From: CAZGUX01 sp046160045
GTDB taxonomy: Bacteria > Acidobacteriota > Terriglobia > Bryobacterales > Bryobacteraceae
Assembly (NCBI GenBank): GCA_046160045.1
Contig: JBJXGR010000361.1
Coordinates: 1 to 23,132 of the forward strand
Length of the DNA: 23,132 nucleotides
Direction of reading: 5' to 3'
A program made the position numbers and the translations under genes. Below, piece by piece: positions 17,338 through 23,132 of this stretch. Each line of letters starts with the position of its first letter. Position 1 is the stretch's first letter. Below the pieces are notes generated by a model. The model saw only the letters and a list, made by a program, of their open reading frames with translations. It was not told the origin of the DNA and did no database searches.

Positions 17338-18117
17338 ATGAAACTCGCCCTCGGCCTGATCCTGTTTGCACCCGCCTTCGCCGCCACGCCCGACGCGCTG
17401 AAATGGATTGCGCATCGGGGCGGGGTAGTGGACGCGCGTTACTCGGAGAACAGCCCGGCGTCGCTCGAGGCGGCCATTCAACACGGCTACTGGATGATCG
17501 AATCCGACATCCGCGAAACCAGGGACGGCCGCCTCATCACCCATCACGATCCGGATTTCAAGCGTTTCTACAACGACCCACGGAAGGTCAGCGATCTCAC
17601 GCTGGCGGAAATCCGCAAGCTGCGGGCCGAGCCTGGCGGCACTCCTCCCATGACCTTCACCGAACTCGTCAACGCCTGCAAGGGACGCCTGCGCCTGATG
17701 ATGGACGTCAAGGAACCCGCGCACGGCAAAGCGTTCTATCAGGAAATGGAACGCGAGCTGAAACGGACCGGGCTGCTCGAGTCCACCTACTTCATCGGAA
17801 CCGAGGAGTCGCGTCAGTACTTCAAAGGAAAGGCGCGCATCGGCGTGACGTTCGTCCAATTGCAGCAGGCGATCGCACGAGGCGAGAAGACCGGCACGCC
17901 GTACTTCCTGTTCGAATGGGGCAAGACGCTGACACCCGAGCAGGTGCGATTCGCCCAGCAGCATGGCGTACCCGTGGTCCCCAGCATCAACACCTTTCAC
18001 TATGCCAACGCAGGCCAGGAGCCCATCGGGCACGGCGCCGCGGACATTCAGCGTCTACGCCCGCTCGGAGTCACCGAGTTCCAGATCGACTCCGTGTACG
18101 AGCCGGCTTTCGAATAG
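17338..18117 (+). CDS. Secreted glycerophosphodiester phosphodiesterase (GDPD family)
   Basis: The 259-residue protein has a signal peptide (MKLALGLILFAPAFAA). It carries the GDPD TIM-barrel motifs: 'AHRGG' (H26-R27), 'SENSPASLEAAI' (36-47), 'MIESDIRETRDGRLITHHD' (E55, D57, H70-D71) and 'MMDVKEP' (K125). These supply the general acid/base histidines, the metal-binding acidic residues and the conserved lysine. The family hydrolyses glycerophosphodiesters, the deacylated phospholipids, to glycerol-3-phosphate and an alcohol. The periplasmic or extracellular location suggests scavenging rather than lipid recycling. It starts 5 bases after the upstream TonB receptor. Related phosphoinositide phospholipase-C-like members share the HRG motif, so the exact substrate (for example glycerophosphoinositol) is open. 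Confidence 0.9.
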   Translation: MKLALGLILFAPAFAATPDALKWIAHRGGVVDARYSENSPASLEAAIQHGYWMIESDIRETRDGRLITHHDPDFKRFYNDPRKVSDLTLAEIRKLRAEPGGTPPMTFTELVNACKGRLRLMMDVKEPAHGKAFYQEMERELKRTGLLESTYFIGTEESRQYFKGKARIGVTFVQLQQAIARGEKTGTPYFLFEWGKTLTPEQVRFAQQHGVPVVPSINTFHYANAGQEPIGHGAADIQRLRPLGVTEFQIDSVYEPAFE

Positions 18118-18227
18118 ACCTATCGCACAAGACGCTACTCCACCAGTTGACTGCAGTGCCGAATTGAACTGAAACCCGCGTTTGCACCCACCTGACCCCA
18201 GTTCTTCAGACTGAATCCGCGGAAGCC

Positions 18228-19934
18228 TCAGGAACAAGGTGGAAACATCGGCCAGTAATTCGCCGGGGGTGACATTGCGACAATTTGATTGCCCCGCCAG
18301 TCAATCGTATACCGTTCGAAGGCGATGCTCTCCACCGTCCTGGTTTCCGGCATAGGGAAAGTAATGCGAACGATCTGCCGGGCCTCCTTCGCCGGAACAA
18401 GCAGATACCTGCCAATGAAAGCCAAGGGGTGTTCGACACCATTGAGCGTCAGGCGAAGAGTGGCCGGCGAAACCCAGGGAGGGATCCGAACAAGGAGGTT
18501 GCGCCCTCTGTCGCTCTCGATATCTATTCTCCCATCACCGGAGAGATAGCTCTTGACGCGCAGATTCTTGGTTTCATGGTCGAGCAGCAAGTTGATGCGA
18601 AGGCCGGCAGCATCTTCGGTAACGATCGCCTTGGCGACCTCACACAAAGCGTCCAGCGCGCCCGAGGTGATGTCGCAGACATAAGGAGACGCATCGGGCC
18701 GGGCCAGTAAGTCGTTCGGCGTGGGGAAGCCAAATCCTCCTCGAATGCGGGATGCAAGGTTCCGCAGGCGATCTTCCTTTTGGTTGGGATCGTCCGAGAG
18801 GCCCCTGACATCGGTGATCTGAGATGACAGCAGATGACTGCGCAAGATTCTTTCTGCAACCTCAAAATACTCTGGAAATCCCGCCCGTCCCAACAGCAAG
18901 GAAGCGCGCAGGAGATCGCCGGTATTGTTGGATTCCCCACGCGCGGTGAATTTGTTCAGGGACTCCATAGACCAGCCGAAGGTGCTGTTGAAACGTGGCA
19001 GACCGACATCGTAGGCAGCCTTCACTCGGTTGAGCAGGGAGCCATCATTCCGCAGCAACGCCAAGTCGGCCATTCCCGCCACGAGAGCATTTATCGAGTG
19101 TCCATGGTTCCCCGCTGCTTGGGTCAGGGCCCCGACGGCGGTAAAGCAATGTTCCAAGGCGTAACTGGCCAGCAAGCCGGCGAGTTCCAGCGCTACGGGG
19201 TCGGTGGTGACACGGTAGTAACGTACGAGCGCATCCACAGCACGCCCTTCTTGCGATGGCTGATAGTTATACTCTTCCACGTACTTTGGGAGTCGATCGA
19301 GATGGATTTGCCCCTTGTCATCCAGGGCCTGGCGCATCCTGCGTACCATCCGTTTCGCCCAGTACTCCGCTCGACCGTCTCCTCGCTGGATGAGCGCGGT
19401 TAGCCCGTGGGTTGTCTCCCGGATGTTGTGAAGATGGATAAAACGGAGCCCGGTTTTATCGGCGAGTGTGCCCGGCAAGCCGTCGGCCTCGTCGAAAAGT
19501 GCCAGAAGGTGCTTGGAAAGATCATCGACGATGGATTTCGGCGTCCTTTCGCCGATTACCTGCTCAGCCATGGTCAGCCCATGGAGTTCACGAGCGACAT
19601 CGTGGCACCGGTCCCAGGCTCCACTGTGGTGAAATCCTGTCAGATTGCCGTCCTTAAAGCCGCACGACCAGTAAGGTACGTGCGCCTGGGTGGGATCCAG
19701 CCCGGAAAGGAGCGAGTTCCAAGCCAGACGGATGTGATAAAGAAGGTCGATGGGTCTGAGGTATTTCTCGCGCATTTCTTTTGGATCGCCGGTCCTGAAA
19801 GGGCGGGGCATCCGTTCAGCAGGGCTCTGCGCGTTGGCCGGCGTAGGACCGTTCGAGGCCAGAGCAAGCCTCGCTCCTACGAGTACCCCAAGACACTCCC
19901 TTCGTTCAAGTCTAGGGTTTTGGATAGCGGACAC
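18228..19934 (-). CDS. Tat-exported alpha/alpha-barrel, GH127-like putative glycoside hydrolase
   Basis: I choose the GTG at 19934 (568 residues), preceded by the purine-rich AGAGAGAAG. The frame stays open to another GTG at 20003, but the GTG at 19934 opens a twin-arginine leader ('RLERRECLGVLVGARLALAS', ending near ANAQ). The body is helix-rich with paired-helix segments resembling an (alpha/alpha)6 barrel ('AAGNHGHSINALVAGMADLALL', 'ESNNTGDLLRASLLLGR', 'YFEVAERILRSHLL'). It ends with a beta domain whose 'RIPPWV...LTLNG' resembles GH127/DUF1680 proteins. The zinc-binding cysteine cluster of characterised GH127 arabinofuranosidases is not visible, so this is at most a distant relative. It is the last gene of a leftward operon with a glycosidase-like gene and a TonB receptor, which supports a role in glycan breakdown. 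Function is an inference. Confidence 0.65.
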   Translation of the reverse strand: MSAIQNPRLERRECLGVLVGARLALASNGPTPANAQSPAERMPRPFRTGDPKEMREKYLRPIDLLYHIRLAWNSLLSGLDPTQAHVPYWSCGFKDGNLTGFHHSGAWDRCHDVARELHGLTMAEQVIGERTPKSIVDDLSKHLLALFDEADGLPGTLADKTGLRFIHLHNIRETTHGLTALIQRGDGRAEYWAKRMVRRMRQALDDKGQIHLDRLPKYVEEYNYQPSQEGRAVDALVRYYRVTTDPVALELAGLLASYALEHCFTAVGALTQAAGNHGHSINALVAGMADLALLRNDGSLLNRVKAAYDVGLPRFNSTFGWSMESLNKFTARGESNNTGDLLRASLLLGRAGFPEYFEVAERILRSHLLSSQITDVRGLSDDPNQKEDRLRNLASRIRGGFGFPTPNDLLARPDASPYVCDITSGALDALCEVAKAIVTEDAAGLRINLLLDHETKNLRVKSYLSGDGRIDIESDRGRNLLVRIPPWVSPATLRLTLNGVEHPLAFIGRYLLVPAKEARQIVRITFPMPETRTVESIAFERYTIDWRGNQIVAMSPPANYWPMFPPCS

Positions 19935-19979
19935 GTGTCTTCTCTCTTGTTGACCGGAATCAGTTGCCCGTTTTTTGGT

Positions 19980-19996
19980 CTCCCAGCAGTTGGGAG
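19980..19996 (-). other. Small hairpin between two operon genes
   Basis: CTCCCA-GCAGT-TGGGAG is a perfect 6-bp stem with a 5-base loop, located between the propeller gene stop (20015) and the GTG start at 19934. On the transcribed strand it is followed by an A-run rather than a T-run, so it is not a terminator. It could modulate mRNA processing or translation, and its presence favours the downstream start at 19934. Confidence 0.3.
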
Positions 19997-20014
19997 TATA
20001 CACCTGGTTGCTTT

Positions 20015-21565
20015 CTACAGAAACTGGAAGGAGTAGAGCTTCACGTTGCGCAGATGAAACCGGAGCCGCACGGGCTTTCCCGCCAGTGCCCTTACGTCTG
20101 AGCGGCCGGACCAGGTAATCACCTGGCTCAAGCTGGACCTGGAAAAGCGGTCAGCACGCTTCTGGCTGTACTCGGGAATGGGTTGCCCGGATTCGTCCAG
20201 CACCTCGACGGCGAGCGAAGTGGTCTCATCTACCCCGTAGCCCTTGACCGACGCTTCCATGTTCACCACCAGCCGGCTGCCTTGAAAGCGAAGAGCTTTT
20301 GTGGTCAGGACGCCGGGGTTCGGGCCCGCCTGGAGTGAGGCGAAACCGTCCAAAGGAAGAGTTGCCAGCCCGATCGCATCCCGCCCCTTGGCTTCGGACT
20401 CGAGCAGATCCTGCATGCCGCGCCACCGGCCGCCGGAGTAATACACCCAGATCTTGCCGTCGTGAACGACCGGGCGGGAGCTGTACACGTTCGCGTCGTC
20501 GAATGCGCCCGTCGGCCCCAGTGGGATGAAGTCGCCCCGGCCGGGTGTACGCGAAAAGCGCCGGCCGTCCCGGCTGAAGACGAGCTGCGGCACATGAGTG
20601 ATTTCGTTGGTCCGAAAGACCCACGGAAACCCGATGTAATGACCCTCATACTTCATCGCCGGCATTCCATAGAACTGAGCGTCCACCGGGTCTTGTTCAT
20701 CGGGAATGAGCGCCGCTTCGATCGGGGTCCAATGCTCGAAATCGTCGCTCACCGAGTAGCCGATGGTGCGGACACGTTGCTTCCCCGCGGGCGGGCTAAG
20801 ACGCTCGTAGTCCGGTTGCGCGGGACCGTGGCCGGGCCGGAAATATCCGACGTACTTCCGGATTCGTTCGTCCCACCCCAACAATTGATGCACGTCGCTC
20901 GTCCCGAAGATAGCGGGATTGCCTTCGTAGGGACTCCATCGCAGCCCGTCGGCGGAAAAATAAACGCCCACGCCAAAGCGGCCTTTCTGATCTTTCCAGT
21001 AGGTCACGCCTTTATATCGCCGCTGCGGATTCTTCTCGCGGACGTCCTTGAAGAGGCTGGCGATGAAGACGGGTTTCCCGCCGGCGGTCTCGATGTGAAC
21101 CATGTTGTTCTTCGTAGAGCCGTGGTAATCGACCAGCCCCAACTCCGGGCGGTCCCAATGAATGCCGTCTTTCGAGGTGGCGTAGCAGAGGTGAAACTCT
21201 TCGGTGTACTTTGCCGCCCGGAGGAGATTCTCGTATTGGTCAAACGGGGGAGGCGGCGCCTGAAAGTGGATTTCCAGCCCGGCATACCACATTTTGAAAA
21301 GGCGTTCCTGCTCGTCGTAGATCACTGTCCCGACAGCCACGTTCTTGCCTTCCCAAGGCTTTACCGGAACCAGTACGGGATTGCTTGCGCTCTTCACCGC
21401 CTGGTGGAAGATGCGCGAGACATGGTCGAGGGAATCCACGACCTGGTCGTCGAGGAACAGTTGCCTGGCGTTTCCGGCGTCGATGGCCGCAACACACTGG
21501 CCGCAGAAGAGCAGCGCGGCGCTCGCGGCTATGGAAAGGCCGGTAGTGATCGGCGTTTGCTTCAT
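20015..21565 (-). CDS. Secreted five-bladed beta-propeller, GH43/GH32-superfamily-like protein
   Basis: The protein has 516 residues from the ATG at 21565, which has GGAG 7 bases upstream (complement of 21573-21576); the frame extends 6 codons further to 21583. The signal peptide is MKQTPITTGLSIAASAALLF, ending near VAA. The mature protein begins with 'QLFLDDQVVDS' and has four blade-like repeats of the form S-x-D-G-x-x-W: 'TSKDGIHWDRP', 'FSADGLRWSPYEG', 'VSDDFEHWTP' and 'FSRDGRRFSRTP'. This pattern is typical of the five-bladed propeller glycosidase-like proteins common in Planctomycetes and Acidobacteria. The C-terminal ~100 residues form a separate beta domain. It follows the TonB receptor gene by 28 bases, so it is likely cotranscribed. 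I cannot assign catalytic acids or a substrate with confidence. Confidence 0.8.
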   Translation of the reverse strand: MKQTPITTGLSIAASAALLFCGQCVAAIDAGNARQLFLDDQVVDSLDHVSRIFHQAVKSASNPVLVPVKPWEGKNVAVGTVIYDEQERLFKMWYAGLEIHFQAPPPPFDQYENLLRAAKYTEEFHLCYATSKDGIHWDRPELGLVDYHGSTKNNMVHIETAGGKPVFIASLFKDVREKNPQRRYKGVTYWKDQKGRFGVGVYFSADGLRWSPYEGNPAIFGTSDVHQLLGWDERIRKYVGYFRPGHGPAQPDYERLSPPAGKQRVRTIGYSVSDDFEHWTPIEAALIPDEQDPVDAQFYGMPAMKYEGHYIGFPWVFRTNEITHVPQLVFSRDGRRFSRTPGRGDFIPLGPTGAFDDANVYSSRPVVHDGKIWVYYSGGRWRGMQDLLESEAKGRDAIGLATLPLDGFASLQAGPNPGVLTTKALRFQGSRLVVNMEASVKGYGVDETTSLAVEVLDESGQPIPEYSQKRADRFSRSSLSQVITWSGRSDVRALAGKPVRLRFHLRNVKLYSFQFL

Positions 21566-21593
21566 GAGGTGGCTCCAGATCACAGGAAGGCCG

Positions 21594-23132
21594 CTACCAC
21601 TCTACCCGCATCTCGAGATAGATCTGGCGCCAGCCGCCCAGGTTTTGAGTAATGCCGTTGAGAGTCGCATTCGCGTTGGATTTGGCAACCACTCCCACGG
21701 GAGAGTTGACGTTGTAGTCGGCCGTCGGCCCCCAGCCCGCATGATTGAAGGCGTTCAGGGAATTCGCCGAAAGCCGCAGCCTCGGCATGCGCTCGTCGCC
21801 GCTGAAGAAGAAGTACTTGTAGAGCCCGGCGTCGTAAGTCCAGGTCCCGAGGCTCTGAATGACCCCGCTGCCAGCGTTGCCGTAACGGCCGTTCGCCGGC
21901 TGGGTGAAGCACTTGTATTCGAAAATCTTGAAGTGGTCCCGGTTCGGCAGGTTGGGGTTGCAGCCGGGAATGACGTCTGGCCGGAGTCTCGACTGGCTGG
22001 TATTTGGGCCGTTGCCGGCGCTGACACCGCTCCAGTAGGGGGTGTAGTAGTTGCCCGACTTGGCCAGGAAGAACCCGGATACCGTCCAACCGCCGACCAC
22101 GTGGCTCAGGATCTTCTTTCCCAAGGTATCCGGGTGCGCCAGCAGCCAGTTACGGCCCTGGCCGAAGGGCAGGTCCCAGGTGTACATGGCACGGAACATG
22201 TTGGGCGAGAACGCCTGGCAACGTCCTTTGTCTCGCGACCGATCGTACGGGCTCTCGATCGTTGGTCCCGCCCCCGAGGTGCCCGTCATTTCATCGACGT
22301 CCGAGAGGCACTTCTGGAAATTGTAGCCGCCGAGCATCGTGAAGCCTTTGCTCCACGGTCTCTTGAACTCGATGTCCAGTGCATGGAAGCTCGCATTCCC
22401 GCCGGAGTCGGTGTAGGCGGCGCTGAAGATATAGGACGGGTAGAGGAGCCGGCTCGAGGTGAAGGGAATGGTGCTGGCCGGCGGCAAGTTCACGTTGCGG
22501 CCATAGGGAAGCTGTCTGGACACTGTGCCGACGTAGGACGTCCGAAGCACGATCTCCGCGGGCAGACGCTGTTCCACCGTCGCATTCCACTGGTGCGTGC
22601 GGGGCGACCTCAGGTTGGGATTGATTCCGCTGACCGCCAACCCGCTGACGGCCGCGGTGCCGCTGCCGGGAAACGGATTGGCGAGCGTGAAAGCCGGGCT
22701 ACAGGTTCCGGCCGCATTGTTGCAGGTGAACACATTGGTGTTGCTCTCGCTGCCGGCGGTGAAGATGCCGCCGGTGGGAGCGCCGACGTTCGCCAGGGTG
22801 CCGTAGATGCCGTAAGCCGCTCGCACCACCGTATCGTTGAAAAGGCGGTAGGCGAGGCCGACGCGCGGGTCGGTGCTCACCAGGTTGTTCACAAGCCGGC
22901 TCGGGAAACCGGCGGCGTCCGCCGTCACGACGTTGGCGCGTAGTGTCGGCGACAGGCCGGGGTTGAGGAGTCTCAAGGAATCCTGGGTGCGCACCACGAA
23001 GCGTCCCGTGGCTTTGTCGAAATTGTAGCCCCGTCCCCCCGGATCGATGGGGCTATACAGGACCTCGAACCGTATGCCAAGGTCGAGAGTGAGTTTCCTG
23101 GTGGCGCGGATCGTTTCGCTGACGAAGAACCC
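21594..23132 (-). CDS. Oar-like TonB-dependent receptor, C-terminal part (5' end outside window)
   Basis: The frame stays open through the right window edge; translation there reads 'FFVSETIRATRKLTLDLGIRFE', the usual barrel segment of Oar-like receptors, so the gene starts beyond 23132. About 513 residues are visible. They include 'DPRVGLAYRLFNDTVVRAAYGIY', 'RTHQWNATVEQRLPAEIVLRTSYVG', 'YTWDLPFGQGRNWLL', 'GGWTVSGFFLAKSGNYYTPY' and 'SANSLNAFNHAGWGPTADYN', and the end is an aromatic Trp. The N-terminal regulatory-like domain and plug are not in view. The next gene starts 28 bases after its stop, so it is the promoter-proximal member of the leftward operon. Its ligand is probably a glycan fragment, inferred from the downstream genes. 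Confidence 0.9.
   Translation of the reverse strand, partial: GFFVSETIRATRKLTLDLGIRFEVLYSPIDPGGRGYNFDKATGRFVVRTQDSLRLLNPGLSPTLRANVVTADAAGFPSRLVNNLVSTDPRVGLAYRLFNDTVVRAAYGIYGTLANVGAPTGGIFTAGSESNTNVFTCNNAAGTCSPAFTLANPFPGSGTAAVSGLAVSGINPNLRSPRTHQWNATVEQRLPAEIVLRTSYVGTVSRQLPYGRNVNLPPASTIPFTSSRLLYPSYIFSAAYTDSGGNASFHALDIEFKRPWSKGFTMLGGYNFQKCLSDVDEMTGTSGAGPTIESPYDRSRDKGRCQAFSPNMFRAMYTWDLPFGQGRNWLLAHPDTLGKKILSHVVGGWTVSGFFLAKSGNYYTPYWSGVSAGNGPNTSQSRLRPDVIPGCNPNLPNRDHFKIFEYKCFTQPANGRYGNAGSGVIQSLGTWTYDAGLYKYFFFSGDERMPRLRLSANSLNAFNHAGWGPTADYNVNSPVGVVAKSNANATLNGITQNLGGWRQIYLEMRVEW

Noticed and set aside
16103..17371. 422-residue minus-strand ORF opposite the second TonB receptor
   Set aside because: It is antisense to a confident barrel domain; such long antisense frames are common in GC-rich genes and this one has no family features.
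18118..18227. Terminator between the convergent GDPD and barrel-protein genes
   Set aside because: Only a weak GAACTG/CAGTTC pair with a long loop is visible and there is no T-run on either strand.
21345..22943. 532-residue plus-strand ORF opposite the right-hand receptor and propeller gene
   Set aside because: It spans two confident minus-strand genes and their spacer and shows no domain, so it is a GC-rich antisense shadow.

Overview
The window reads as chromosomal DNA of an Acidobacteriota member, most likely of the Solibacter/Bryobacter group (Bryobacteraceae). Three things suggest this: a TIGR03437-type C-terminal domain (positions 6131-6834), a family concentrated in these bacteria; three very large Oar-like TonB-dependent receptors that start with a carboxypeptidase-regulatory-like domain; and a GC-rich genome with GTG and TTG starts. 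The taxonomic call is an inference from families, not a database result. No rRNA, tRNA, CRISPR array, transposase or phage gene was seen.

Layout. (1) 2-5281 (+): the 3' part of a giant mosaic surface protein (Ig-like repeats with paired cysteines, BACON, NBR1-like Ig, CarboxypepD_reg-like, a beta-propeller-like stretch and two CARDB domains). It is followed by 5365-6837 (+), an Ig/TIGR03437 protein that looks truncated at its 5' end. (2) 6838-7344: a 507-base stretch without a confident gene. It holds a double-hairpin REP-like element, a possible 110-aa membrane-anchored ORF on the minus strand, and a very strong plus-strand intrinsic terminator preceded by another hairpin. (3) 7345-9754 (-): glcE and glcF, two subunits of glycolate oxidase, overlapping by 26 bases and without glcD. 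(4) 9969-18117: a probable organic-phosphorus scavenging island. A TonB-dependent receptor (-) is divergent from a beta-propeller phytase (+) across a 74-base spacer containing a dyad. A second receptor (+) follows and is tightly coupled to a secreted glycerophosphodiester phosphodiesterase (+). (5) 18228-23132 (-): a polysaccharide-utilisation-like operon read leftward. It holds a third receptor (5' end outside the window), a secreted beta-propeller glycosidase-like protein and a Tat-exported alpha/alpha-barrel protein.

How it fits together. The last 13 kb repeats one plan three times: a large Oar-like receptor next to a gene for one exported hydrolase (phytase, GDPD, glycosidase-like). This suggests the cell cleaves phytate, deacylated phospholipids and a glycan outside the inner membrane and takes the products or the substrate up through a dedicated TonB channel. 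The receptor-substrate pairings are inferred from gene order only. Glycolate oxidation (GlcEF) is a cytoplasmic carbon step that needs a GlcD encoded elsewhere.
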